Positions 9,476-17,243 of a stretch of DNA of 64,000 nt are shown here, piece after piece. The notes beneath the pieces are model-generated. The model did not search any database and had not been told where the DNA came from. It was given only the letters and a program-made list of their open reading frames with translations. A program made the position numbers and the translations under genes. The stretch's first letter is position 1, and each line of letters opens with the position of its first letter. Location: assembly GCF_025195125.1 (NCBI RefSeq), contig NZ_JAMGSL010000012.1, positions 124,001-188,000 on the forward strand, in the 5' to 3' direction. This stretch comes from Streptomyces sp. Je 1-79 (GTDB lineage Bacteria > Actinomycetota > Actinomycetes > Streptomycetales > Streptomycetaceae).

Positions 9476-9871
9476 TCAGGTCTTGAGTACGGCGACACGC
9501 GGCCCGCAGAGCCGTTCAAGATCCTCAGGGTCGGAGGTCAGCACGACGACCGGCGGATGCGCGGCGCGCGCGGTCGCAGCCACGAGGGCGTCCAGCGCGT
9601 ACTTGTGGCCGCCACTGCTGTCGATCTCGGCGAGCAGGGCGACGGCCGCCGTCGCAAGTTCCTTGGTGACCGGCTCGACAGCCAGCCGGGAGAGGGCCCA
9701 GGAGACCCGCGCTCGGTTCGCACCCTGCGGGTCGGCCTCCACGATCGTCACCGCGCTGACGACGACCCGCATGTCGTCCAGGCGCGCCGCCTCGAGGCGC
9801 GCCGTAACCGTGCGGTCGCCGCGCAGATAACGGGAGAGCCCTTCAGAGTCGAGTACGAGGGTGCCGCTCAC
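9476..9871 (-). CDS. PIN-domain toxin (VapC-like ribonuclease)
   Basis: A 131-residue PIN-fold protein. The acidic metal-binding residues expected of the family are present: Asp8 (LVLDSEGL), Glu45 (TIVEA), Asp94 (ALDALVAA) and Asp114. It starts at GTG 9871, overlapping the stop of the upstream antitoxin gene by four bases (GTGA), which indicates translational coupling. PIN toxins cleave RNA, often tRNA or rRNA. The target here is unknown. Confidence 0.85.
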   Translation of the reverse strand: MSGTLVLDSEGLSRYLRGDRTVTARLEAARLDDMRVVVSAVTIVEADPQGANRARVSWALSRLAVEPVTKELATAAVALLAEIDSSGGHKYALDALVAATARAAHPPVVVLTSDPEDLERLCGPRVAVLKT

Positions 9872-10161
9872 GCCGCCTGCTCCGCCTCGCCGCCTGCCGC
9901 CGCACGGCGCCGAGCCTCGCCCAACTCCAGGCGAGCCGCCTCGATCTCGTCGGAGGTCAGCGAACCGTGGATCTCCTCGTTCGCCGCGATCAGTTCGGCA
10001 AGGTTGTCCCGCTCGATCTGGCGCTGGACAGCCTGTTCCACGTAGCTGGAGAAGCCGCGGGAACCGACGCGCGCGTTCACCGCCTCGGTGGTGCCGAGAT
10101 GGAAGGACACCGACTTGGTGTGCGTGGGCCCCTCGCCGGGAGCGTGCGTCGATTCACCCAT
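9868..10161 (-). CDS. Antitoxin of the PIN toxin pair
   Basis: A 97-residue charged protein. Its N-terminal part (TKSVSFHLG, then SSYVEQAVQRQIERDN) resembles a CopG/RHH-type DNA-binding arm and helix. The C-terminal half is an acidic Ala-rich helix that would wrap the toxin. TAGAGT lies seven bases before the ATG, so the mRNA may be leaderless. A direct repeat AGAACT (10177-10182 and 10189-10194) just upstream is a candidate autoregulatory site. Confidence 0.75.
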   Translation of the reverse strand: MGESTHAPGEGPTHTKSVSFHLGTTEAVNARVGSRGFSSYVEQAVQRQIERDNLAELIAANEEIHGSLTSDEIEAARLELGEARRRAAAGGEAEQAA

Positions 10162-10204
10162 ACCTCGAACTCTAACAGAACTTCCATGAGAACTGTCTGC
10201 CGCT

Positions 10205-11038
10205 CTACAGGTACCGCGCGTACTCGTCGAGCACCCCCAGTACCTCCGCCTCGTCCCCCGGTGGCAGTTGCAGCACCACCTCCTCGCAGCCCAGCTCCGC
10301 GTAGTGCGCGAGCTTCCCCGGGTTCGGCAGGACCGCGTACGGGACGACCTGGAGGGCCTTCGGGTCGCGGCCCGCCTTCTCCCAGACCTCGCGGAGCACC
10401 GGCAGCGACTCCGACAGGCCGCGGCCGCCGATCGGCATCCAGCCGTCCGCGTACTCGGCGATGTGGGCGAAGAGCTTGGGGCCCGCCGCGCCGCCGACGA
10501 GGGTGCGCGGGGCGCCGCCGGCCGGCTTGGGGTACGCGTAGGAGGCGCGGACCGACACCCCGAACCCGCCGTCGTAGCCGGTCGGTTCGGCCGCCCACAG
10601 CGCCCGCATCAGCGCCATCCGCTCACGGCCGAGCTCGCGCCGCGTCGACCACTCCACCCCGTGGTCGGCGGCCTCCTCCTTGTTCCAGCCGAAGCCGACG
10701 CCGAGGGTGAAGCGTCCGCCCGAGAGATGGTCGAGGGTGGCGATCTGCTTGGCCAGGTCGATCGGGTCGTGCTGGGTGACCAGGGTGATGCCGGTGCCGA
10801 GCGCGAGCCGCTCGGTGACGGCGGCGGCCTGGCCGAGCGCGACGAAGGGGTCGAGGGTGCGGCCGTACTCCGGGGGCAGTTCGGTGCCCGCGGCCGGATA
10901 GGGCGTCGTGCGCTCGGTCGGGATGTGGGTGTGTTCGGGGAGGTAGAGCCCCGCGAAGCCGCGCTGCTCCAGTTCGCGCGCGAGGCGGACGGGGGTGATG
11001 GTCTCGTCGGTCAGGAAGATCGTGGTCGAGATCCGCAT
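10205..11038 (-). CDS. LLM class F420-dependent oxidoreductase
   Basis: A 277-residue luciferase-like TIM-barrel protein with typical motifs: LYLPEHTHIP near residue 32, LGTGITLVTQHDP near 80, LDHLSGGRFTLGVGFGWN near 105 and a YADGWMP segment near 205. The GFGWN loop and overall length fit the TIGR03619-type F420-binding subgroup. ATG 11038 gives the canonical MRIS start. It is transcribed in the same direction as fbiC, separated by the toxin-antitoxin pair. The substrate is unknown, and no CTGACGG box is seen in front of it. Confidence 0.85.
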   Translation of the reverse strand: MRISTTIFLTDETITPVRLARELEQRGFAGLYLPEHTHIPTERTTPYPAAGTELPPEYGRTLDPFVALGQAAAVTERLALGTGITLVTQHDPIDLAKQIATLDHLSGGRFTLGVGFGWNKEEAADHGVEWSTRRELGRERMALMRALWAAEPTGYDGGFGVSVRASYAYPKPAGGAPRTLVGGAAGPKLFAHIAEYADGWMPIGGRGLSESLPVLREVWEKAGRDPKALQVVPYAVLPNPGKLAHYAELGCEEVVLQLPPGDEAEVLGVLDEYARYL

Positions 11039-11139
11039 AGCGGCACGGTAGGGGGTGCGGCCGGGATTTCCGAGAGTCGCGACACCGCGGGCCTCTTGCG
11101 TTGTCCGGGAGTTCACGCCCTACTACGAGGGTGCCGGAC

Positions 11140-12633
11140 ATGAGCGAACCGACCCGACGAACGCTCCTGACGACGAGCGTCGCCTCCGCCCTTACCTTGG
11201 GAACCGTGAGCTTCGCGCACGCCGCGGACACCCCCGGCGGCGACCGGACGGAGACGGTCGGCGGCACGCTGCCGCCCGGCTCCCCCGACTATGTGTACCT
11301 CCCCGTCGAGATCCCGCGCGGGGTGCGCGAGATCCATGTCGCGTACGCCTACGAGCGCCCCGCCGTCCCCGCCGGGACCCAGGGCAACGCCCTGGACATC
11401 GGCATCTTCGACCAGCGCGGTACCGAGCTCGGCGGCAAGGGGTTCCGCGGCTGGTCGGGCGGGGCGCGCAAGGAGTTCTTCCTGCGCGCCGACGAGGCGA
11501 CGCCCGGCTATGTCGCGGGCCCGCTGAAGGCCGGGACGTGGTTCGTCGTGCTCGCCCCCTACACGGTGGCGCCGCAGGGGCTCACGTACTCGGTGACGAT
11601 CACCCTCCGCTTCGGCGCCTCCCTGCCCACACCCAGGCCCGTGCATCCGCCCGAGCGGGCCGAGGGGCGCGGGCGGGCCTGGTACCGCGGCGACTGCCAT
11701 CTGCACACGGTGTACTCGGACGGGCGCCGCACGCCCGCCGAGGTGGCCGCCCTCGCGCGGGCCGCCGGGCTGGACTTCCTGGCCACCACCGAGCACAACA
11801 CCCATGCCGCGCACGGGGCGTGGGCCGAGCACGCCGGGGACGACCTGCTGATCCTGCTCGGTGAGGAGATCACCACCCGCAACGGCCACGTCCTGGCCCT
11901 GGGCACGGACCCGGGCACGTTCGTGGACTGGCGCTACCGGGCGCGGGAGAACCGTTTCGGGCATTTCGCGCGCGAGATCCGCCGGGCGGGCGGCCTGGTC
12001 GTCCCGGCGCATCCGCACGCCACCTGCATCGGCTGCAACTGGAAGTTCGGCTTCGGCGACGCGGACGCGGTCGAGGTGTGGAACGGCCCCTACACCCCGG
12101 ACGACGAGGTGTCGCTGGCCGGCTGGGACGCGGCGCTCGCCAGGGGCCGCTGGACCCCGGCGATGGGCAACAGCGACGCCCACCGGGATCCGGACCTCGT
12201 CGGCACCCCGCAGACCGTGGTCCTCGCCGACGACCTGAGCCGCGCGGCGATCCTGAAGGGGCTGCGCGCGGGCCGTTCGTACGTCGCCGAGTCCTCGGCC
12301 GTCTCCCTGGACTTCTCGGTCACGGACGGGCGGGGACGGACGGCCGGGATCGGCGAGCGGCTCGGGGTCCCGGCGGACGAGCCCGTCACGGTCCGGCTCA
12401 CGGTGAGCGGTGCCCCGGCGGGCGGCACGGTCCGCCTCGTCACGGACCAGGGCGTCCTGCACACCGCGCAGGGCCCCGGTCCGGTGGAGTGGGTGACGAC
12501 GGCGGCGTACGCCTCCTACGTACGGGCGGAGGTCCGCCACCCGGCCGTGCTGCCCCCGCTGCCGGGCGCGCTCGCGGCCTTCACGAACCCGGTGTTCCTG
12601 GAGGCCCGCGGGGTCAGCCCTGGTACTCGCTGA
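11140..12633 (+). CDS. Exported PHP-domain phosphoesterase (CehA/McbA family)
   Basis: A 497-residue protein. Residues 1-29 look like a Tat-type signal: TRRTLL twin arginine, a hydrophobic stretch, then AHA before AD. A beta-rich N-terminal domain is followed from about residue 185 by a PHP metallohydrolase domain with CHLHTVYSDG, TTEHNTH, PAHPHA and GNSDAHRD, the His/Asp metal ligands. Family members hydrolyse phosphoesters or carbamates outside the membrane. Start ATG 11140 follows GAGG. Its 3' end overlaps the convergent acetyltransferase gene by 20 bp. Confidence 0.85.
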   Translation: MSEPTRRTLLTTSVASALTLGTVSFAHAADTPGGDRTETVGGTLPPGSPDYVYLPVEIPRGVREIHVAYAYERPAVPAGTQGNALDIGIFDQRGTELGGKGFRGWSGGARKEFFLRADEATPGYVAGPLKAGTWFVVLAPYTVAPQGLTYSVTITLRFGASLPTPRPVHPPERAEGRGRAWYRGDCHLHTVYSDGRRTPAEVAALARAAGLDFLATTEHNTHAAHGAWAEHAGDDLLILLGEEITTRNGHVLALGTDPGTFVDWRYRARENRFGHFAREIRRAGGLVVPAHPHATCIGCNWKFGFGDADAVEVWNGPYTPDDEVSLAGWDAALARGRWTPAMGNSDAHRDPDLVGTPQTVVLADDLSRAAILKGLRAGRSYVAESSAVSLDFSVTDGRGRTAGIGERLGVPADEPVTVRLTVSGAPAGGTVRLVTDQGVLHTAQGPGPVEWVTTAAYASYVRAEVRHPAVLPPLPGALAAFTNPVFLEARGVSPGTR

Positions 12634-13147
12634 GGTCGATGGCGTGGACGCGCAGGGGGACGCCGAACTCCGGGTGGTCCGTCTCGCGCTCCGGAGTCAT
12701 GCCGAGCTTGCGCATGACGTTCTCGGAGGCCTCGTTGGAGATGTGGGCGATGCCGACGACCCGGTCGAGGCCGCGGTCCTGGAGCGCGAACTCCAGGACC
12801 GCGTGGGCGGCCTCGGAGGCGTATCCCTGCCCCCAGAACTGCCGGCCGAGCCGCCAGCCGATCTCCACCTCGTGCCGCAGCTCGGGCAGGAACAGGGGCA
12901 CGGAGAGCCCGGCGAAACCGATCAGCTCGCCGGAGCCGAGCAGCTCGACGGCGAAGAGCCCGAAGCCCTCGTCGTCCCACTCCTCCTCCCACCGCTCGAT
13001 GTCCTCGGCGGTCTGCTCCAGATCCCGGACGGAACCGTCGCCGATCCAGCGCATCACCTCGGGGTCGGCGTTGATCTCGGCCATGGGCACGAGGTCGTCG
13101 TCGGTCCAGCGGCGGAGGAGGAGACGGGGCGTGAGGATCTCGGTCAT
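12614..13147 (-). CDS. GNAT N-acetyltransferase (RimJ/RimL type)
   Basis: A 177-residue GNAT protein that opens with TPRLLLRRWTDDDL and carries EIGWRLGRQFWGQGYASEA, the acetyl-CoA-binding region, near residue 95, then NEASENVMRKLGM. This layout is that of RimJ/RimL-like transferases, which acetylate N-terminal or small-molecule amines. ATG 13147 has GGGGG just upstream. The acceptor is unknown. It is divergent from the SnoaL-type gene at 13234. Confidence 0.85.
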   Translation of the reverse strand: MTEILTPRLLLRRWTDDDLVPMAEINADPEVMRWIGDGSVRDLEQTAEDIERWEEEWDDEGFGLFAVELLGSGELIGFAGLSVPLFLPELRHEVEIGWRLGRQFWGQGYASEAAHAVLEFALQDRGLDRVVGIAHISNEASENVMRKLGMTPERETDHPEFGVPLRVHAIDLSEYQG

Positions 13148-13196
13148 GCCCCCATCGTCTCGCACCCCGCCCGCCCCGGACGTCGCGGCCCGGCCC

Positions 13197-13224
13197 TTGA
13201 CCTCAACCTTGGTTGACGTACGAG
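13197..13224 (+). promoter_or_regulatory. MerR/SoxR-like operator-promoter
   Basis: TTGACC (13197-13202) runs directly into the inverted repeat TCAACCTTGGTTGA (13203-13216), which then reaches a weak TACGAG. A dyad immediately downstream of a TTGACC -35 element is how MerR-family activators such as SoxR are placed. The site ends just before the SnoaL gene start at 13234. Confidence 0.5.
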
Positions 13225-13233
13225 TCTCCTCGC

Positions 13234-13671
13234 ATGGACACGGACACCGCTGACATCACCCGCCACTTCGACCGCTACCTCCGCTCCCTCGACGACCGCG
13301 GCCCCTTCGGCGACGGCTGGGCCGCCGCCTTCTTCACCAAGGACGCGACCAGCTCGACCCCCGCCGGCGACACCCGGGGACGTGAGGCCATCGCCGCCAA
13401 CGTGCGGATGGCGATGGGGCTCTTCGACCGGACCGTGCACTTCGGCTCCAACTACCTCGTCGAGGTGGACGGCGACCGTGCCACCCTCCTCGGCAACCAG
13501 CTCTCCACCCACGTACTGGCCGACGGCGGCGGGCTGTTCCTGTCCGGCGGGCGCACGGAGAACGAGTTCGTCCGCACCCCCGACGGCTGGCGCCTGTCCC
13601 GGGCCGATCTGCTCATCGCCTGGAAGCAGGGAAATCCACCGGCGCTGCCCCGGACGCAGCTGCTTGGATGA
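13234..13671 (+). CDS. SnoaL/NTF2-like domain protein
   Basis: A 145-residue single-domain protein of the SnoaL-like cone fold: DITRHFDRYL at the start, TPAGDTRGREAI, then the beta-strands GDRATLLGNQL and TENEFVRTPDGWRLSR. Such proteins are small-molecule binders, isomerases or hydratases; none of these can be chosen from sequence. Start ATG 13234 is close to a MerR-like operator-promoter, so transcription may be redox- or drug-responsive. The stop overlaps the next gene start (ATGA). Confidence 0.75.
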   Translation: MDTDTADITRHFDRYLRSLDDRGPFGDGWAAAFFTKDATSSTPAGDTRGREAIAANVRMAMGLFDRTVHFGSNYLVEVDGDRATLLGNQLSTHVLADGGGLFLSGGRTENEFVRTPDGWRLSRADLLIAWKQGNPPALPRTQLLG

Positions 13672-14423
13672 CCCGCATGCTGAACCGCCTCGAGACGTAC
13701 TACGACTCCGTCCCCCGATCCGCCGCCCGCGCCGAGGAGTTCGGGCCGCTGACCCTCTTCGTACGGGAGGGAGAGGGCTGGCCGTACTACGCGCGGCCGG
13801 CGCTCGGCCGGTCCGGGGAGGTGACGGTCTCCGAGGTGGACCGGGTCCGGGCGCGCCAGCGGGAGCTGGGGGTGCCCGAGGCCTTCGAGTGGGTGGCGGA
13901 GACGACGCCCGGGCTGCGCGCGGCCGTCGAGAAGAGCGGGCTCGTCGTGCACGAGCACCCGCTGATGGTCCTCGAAGGCGAGGGCGTGCTCCCGGCCCCG
14001 CCCGAGGGCGTGACCGTCGGGATGGTCGGCGCCGGCGATCCCGTCCTGCCGGGCGCGGCCGCCGTCCCGTACGCGGCCTTCGGCGTCGAGCCCTCCCCGG
14101 CGGCCGCCGCCGAGCTCGCCGCCCGGATCGCGGCGGGCCTCACCCGCCTCGCCGCCGCGGTGGACGCGGACGGCACGGCGCTCTCCTCCGGGCAGCACCA
14201 GCCCGTCGGCCCGGTCTCCGAGGTCGTCGGCGTCGGCACCCTGCCGACCGCCCGCCGCCGGGGCCTGGGTCTCGCGGTCACCGCCGCGCTGATCGCGGAC
14301 GCCCGCGCCCACGGCGTGGAGACGGTCTTCCTGACGGCCACCGACGAGAGCGTGGCCCGCCTCTACGGCCGCCTCGGATTCCGTACGATCGCCACCGCCC
14401 TGATCGCCGAACCGGCCTCCTGA
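13668..14423 (+). CDS. GNAT N-acetyltransferase, two-part
   Basis: A 251-residue protein translationally coupled to the SnoaL gene by a four-base ATGA overlap. The C-terminal half carries the GNAT core: VGVGTLPTARRRGLGLAVT (acetyl-CoA loop) near residue 190, then ESVARLYGRLGFR. The N-terminal 130 residues are a poorly conserved acceptor-side domain starting NRLETYYDSVPR, as in Streptomyces proteins with a degenerate first GNAT half. The acceptor is unknown. Confidence 0.8.
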   Translation: MTRMLNRLETYYDSVPRSAARAEEFGPLTLFVREGEGWPYYARPALGRSGEVTVSEVDRVRARQRELGVPEAFEWVAETTPGLRAAVEKSGLVVHEHPLMVLEGEGVLPAPPEGVTVGMVGAGDPVLPGAAAVPYAAFGVEPSPAAAAELAARIAAGLTRLAAAVDADGTALSSGQHQPVGPVSEVVGVGTLPTARRRGLGLAVTAALIADARAHGVETVFLTATDESVARLYGRLGFRTIATALIAEPAS

Positions 14424-14463
14424 CCGGCTCCGGACCGGGCTCCTGAAAAAACTTCTCCGGACG

Positions 14464-14490
14464 TGTCACATCCGTGGCGCGCGCTCCGTC
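14464..14490 (+). promoter_or_regulatory. ECF41-type sigma promoter
   Basis: TGTCACA (14464-14470) and CGTC (14487-14490) separated by exactly 16 bp match the promoter described for ECF41 sigma factors, which typically transcribe carboxymuconolactone-decarboxylase, oxidoreductase or epimerase genes. It lies 54 bases before the AhpD-like gene. The sigma factor itself is not in the window. Confidence 0.7.
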
Positions 14491-14544
14491 AATGCGGTGA
14501 AGGCGACGGAGAGCGCCCCACGGACCGCTGAAGGAGCGACCACG

Positions 14545-15012
14545 ATGCTGCACGAGATCACCCCCCGGATGACCAACCCCGCCTACGTCCTCCCCGACGC
14601 CGGAGCCGCGATCCAGGCCCTGGTGAAGGCCACCCGTCAGGGCGGTGTCCCGGAGTCGACCCTTGAGCTCGTGCACCTGCGGGCCAGCCAGATCAACGGC
14701 TGCGGATTCTGCGTCGACTTCGGCGTCAAGAGTGCCCGGAAGGCCGGGATGAGCGACGAGAAGCTCTTCGCGGTCGCCGCCTGGCGCGAGGCGCCGTACT
14801 TCACCGACGAGGAGCGGGCCGCGCTCGCGCTGGCCGAGCACGCGACGCGGCTGGCCGACACCTCGGACGCGGTGCCGGACGCGGTGTGGGACGCGGCCGC
14901 CGACCACTTCGACGAGAAGCAGCTCTCCGCGATCGTGCTGATGGTCGCGCTGACCAACCTGTTCAACCGGATCAACGTGACGGTCAGGCAGCCGGCGGGC
15001 GTGGCTCTCTGA
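14545..15012 (+). CDS. AhpD-like carboxymuconolactone decarboxylase family protein
   Basis: A 155-residue helical protein of the AhpD/CMD superfamily. The redox motif ASQINGCGFCVDFG holds the CxxC pair with a downstream acidic/aromatic partner, near residues 50-63, and LTNLFNRIN closes the domain. Members act as peroxidatic thiol enzymes in oxidative stress. Start ATG 14545 is set by AAGGAG at 14531-14536. The ECF41-type promoter directly upstream fits the known link between this family and ECF41 sigma factors. Confidence 0.88.
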   Translation: MLHEITPRMTNPAYVLPDAGAAIQALVKATRQGGVPESTLELVHLRASQINGCGFCVDFGVKSARKAGMSDEKLFAVAAWREAPYFTDEERAALALAEHATRLADTSDAVPDAVWDAAADHFDEKQLSAIVLMVALTNLFNRINVTVRQPAGVAL

Positions 15013-15032
15013 CCCGGAGGCCTCCTCGTCCG

Positions 15033-15096
15033 GGGGCGCCACCTCGCGGGGGCGCCACCTCGCAGGGGCGCCACCTCGCGGGGGTGCCGCTCGTTG
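15033..15096 (+). repeat. 16-bp tandem repeat upstream of a small exported protein
   Basis: Three consecutive copies of GGGGCGCCACCTCGC(G/A) at 15033-15048, 15049-15064 and 15065-15080, then a degenerate fourth copy at 15081-15096. The array ends nine bases before the next start codon and contains no obvious ribosome site besides its own G runs. Confidence 0.8.
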
Positions 15097-15104
15097 GTGG
15101 GGGC

Positions 15105-15329
15105 ATGAAGAAGATCCTCACCGCAGCCCTGACCGGGCTCGCCGTCGCCGGGAGCATCGGCGCCGCCGGGGCCGCTGCCGCCGGCACGGCCGACCTCGGC
15201 AACGCCCACCTTCCCTCCGTCGTACCGCTGAGCGGCCTCCTGGACCCCCAGGAGAGGCCCGCCGCCTCCGCGGCGGCCGCGCTGCCGGCCGCCAACGCGG
15301 CCGTGGAAGGGCTGCTCCCCGGCCACTGA
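15105..15329 (+). CDS. Small exported protein, unknown function
   Basis: A 74-residue protein with a clear N-terminal signal sequence (MKKILTAALTGLAVAG, then an Ala-rich stretch with an AGA-type cleavage region near residue 26). The remaining roughly 45 residues are Pro/Ala-rich. It resembles the many short secreted proteins of streptomycetes for which no function is known. The ribosome site would be GGTGGGGGC. A 16-bp tandem repeat sits directly upstream and a strong terminator follows. Confidence 0.65.
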   Translation: MKKILTAALTGLAVAGSIGAAGAAAAGTADLGNAHLPSVVPLSGLLDPQERPAASAAAALPAANAAVEGLLPGH

Positions 15330-15351
15330 GGCGCGCCGCGCGGAGAACGCA

Positions 15352-15389
15352 CGAGGTGGCGGGAGCGCCTTCCGGCTCCCGCCACCTCG
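15352..15389. terminator. Perfect hairpin between convergent genes
   Basis: Arms of 15 bp at 15352-15366 and 15375-15389 are exactly complementary around an eight-base loop. The small exported protein gene ends at 15329 on the plus strand and the permease gene ends at 15425 on the minus strand, so it can act as a bidirectional terminator. Confidence 0.9.
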
Positions 15390-15424
15390 CGTTTCGTGAC
15401 TCAGGTTCTTCCTGCCAGGGACCG

Positions 15425-16996
15425 TCAGTCCGCGACCACCAGCGAAGGCGTCTCCTTCGTGAGCACCTCGCCCCGGAAGAACGCGGGGCTCCTGCGCTGC
15501 ATGACCAGCATGATCACCAGGCCGAGCAGCAGCAGTCCGACGCCGATCACGAAGACCGACCCGACGCCGAGGACCGAGGAGCCGCTGCCGTAGGCCGGGT
15601 CCCACATGTCGTAGAGCGTCTTGCCGAAGACGGCGGTGAGCAGGACGCCGCCGAGGACCGGGCACAGGCCCTTGTAGACGAAGTCCCGGCCGGAGCGGAA
15701 GAGCTCCTTGCGGAAGTACCAGGCACAGGCGAACGCGGTCAGCGAGTAGTAGAAGCAGATCATCAGGCCGAGCGCGTAGATCGTGTCGACCAGGACGTTC
15801 TCGCTGACCAGGGTCATCACCGTGTAGAAGACACCGGTGGCGACGCCCGCGATGATCGTGGCCTTGCCCGGCACCTTGAAGCGCGGGTGGACCTTGGCGA
15901 AGGACGCGGGGAGCGCCTCGTACGTCGACATCGCCAGCACGGTGCGGGCCACCGGGATGAACGTCGTCTGGAGGCTGGCCGCCGCCGACGCGAGGACGGC
16001 GACGAAGAGCAGGATGCCGAGGGCCGGGCCCATGACCGGCCCGGCGAGGGCGGCGAAGACGTTGTCGGAGGTCTCCGGGTTGGCGAGGCCGAGGCCGCTG
16101 TCGCCGGAGCCGACGGCCATCTGCGCGGCGACGCCGGTGGCGAGGTAGGAGCCGACCAGGACGACCATCGCGATGAGCGCGGCGCGGCCGGGGGTCTTGG
16201 CGCTGCCCGTGGTCTCCTCGTTGGTCGCCATGCAGGCGTCCCAGCCCCAGTACATGAAGATCGAGAGGGACAGACCGGCCGTGAAGGCGGCGAAGGACTG
16301 GACGGCGAACGGGTTCATCCACGACCAGGAGAAGGAGAGCCCGGTGTCGAAGGCGCCGCTGGACGCCTTCTGGAAGGCCATCGCGACGAAGAGCGCGAGG
16401 ACGACGAGCTGGAGGCCGACGAGGGCGTACTGCACGCCCTTGGTGGCGGTCATCCCGCGGTAGCTGATCGCGGTCGCGAGGGCGATGAGCGCGAGGCAGG
16501 TGAGGATGTGGACGGCCTTGTTGTCGTCCAGGGCGGCGATGGAGTCGCTGCCGGCGATCTCACCGGCGAGGAGCCAGAAGTACGAGGTCGCTACGCCGGC
16601 CAGGTTGGAGAGCACGATGATCGTCGCGATGACGAGGCCCCAGCCGCACATCCAGCCGATCCTGGGGCCGAAGGCCTTGACCGTCCAGGTGAAGGAGGTG
16701 CCGCAGTCCGGCATGACCCTGTTGAGCTCCCGGTACGCGAAGGCGACGAGGAGCATCGGGAGGAAGCCCGCGAGGAAGATCGCGGGCATCTGGAGCCCGA
16801 CCTCGCCGGCCGTGGAGCCGAGCGTGGAGGTCAGACAGTAGACCGGGGCGACGGTCGAGATGCCGATGACGGCACTGCCCATCAGTCCGACGGAGTTGCC
16901 GCCGAGTCCCTTGGTGCGTACGCCGTGGCTGTCACCCGAGGCGGTGACGCCCCTTACCGTGTCTCCGGCCTGGGGCCGTGCATCCACCTGAGTCAT
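15425..16996 (-). CDS. APC family amino acid permease
   Basis: A 523-residue transporter with 12 or more hydrophobic segments and an APC-superfamily start: GLMGSAVIGISTVAPVY in TM1, and the MYWGWDACMATNEET segment (TM6) near residue 250. ATG 16996 removes an upstream stretch that is not family-like. It moves amino acids or amines across the membrane; substrate not determined. The upstream 250 bases, to 17243, are less GC-rich and hold no gene. They probably contain its promoter, and a short stem (CGAGGG/CCCTCG) is present near 17080. Confidence 0.88.
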   Translation of the reverse strand: MTQVDARPQAGDTVRGVTASGDSHGVRTKGLGGNSVGLMGSAVIGISTVAPVYCLTSTLGSTAGEVGLQMPAIFLAGFLPMLLVAFAYRELNRVMPDCGTSFTWTVKAFGPRIGWMCGWGLVIATIIVLSNLAGVATSYFWLLAGEIAGSDSIAALDDNKAVHILTCLALIALATAISYRGMTATKGVQYALVGLQLVVLALFVAMAFQKASSGAFDTGLSFSWSWMNPFAVQSFAAFTAGLSLSIFMYWGWDACMATNEETTGSAKTPGRAALIAMVVLVGSYLATGVAAQMAVGSGDSGLGLANPETSDNVFAALAGPVMGPALGILLFVAVLASAAASLQTTFIPVARTVLAMSTYEALPASFAKVHPRFKVPGKATIIAGVATGVFYTVMTLVSENVLVDTIYALGLMICFYYSLTAFACAWYFRKELFRSGRDFVYKGLCPVLGGVLLTAVFGKTLYDMWDPAYGSGSSVLGVGSVFVIGVGLLLLGLVIMLVMQRRSPAFFRGEVLTKETPSLVVAD

Positions 16997-17243
16997 GAAC
17001 AGGACGTTAAGTGCTGCGGTTTCCACATCCGGAGGACGCAAGTCCGGGACATTGAGCGATCCCTGCCTTGCATTGCGAGGGCGACGACCCCCTCGCGTCA
17101 TTGATTGAAAGATCGACTACGCGTCCGAACCGACCGATTGGTAGGCGCCCCGAAGGCCGTCCGATATACGGGAACCGCAGCACTGTCCCAAATGTCCGTT
17201 TCCAAATTTTCCCGAAGTATTTTCCGAGCCGTGCCGGGGAAGG

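Noticed and set aside
6875..10045. A 1056-codon open frame on the plus strand opposite fbiC
   Set aside because: It is the complement of third-position GC in fbiC, has low-complexity composition and crosses several real genes. The minus strand carries both radical-SAM motifs.
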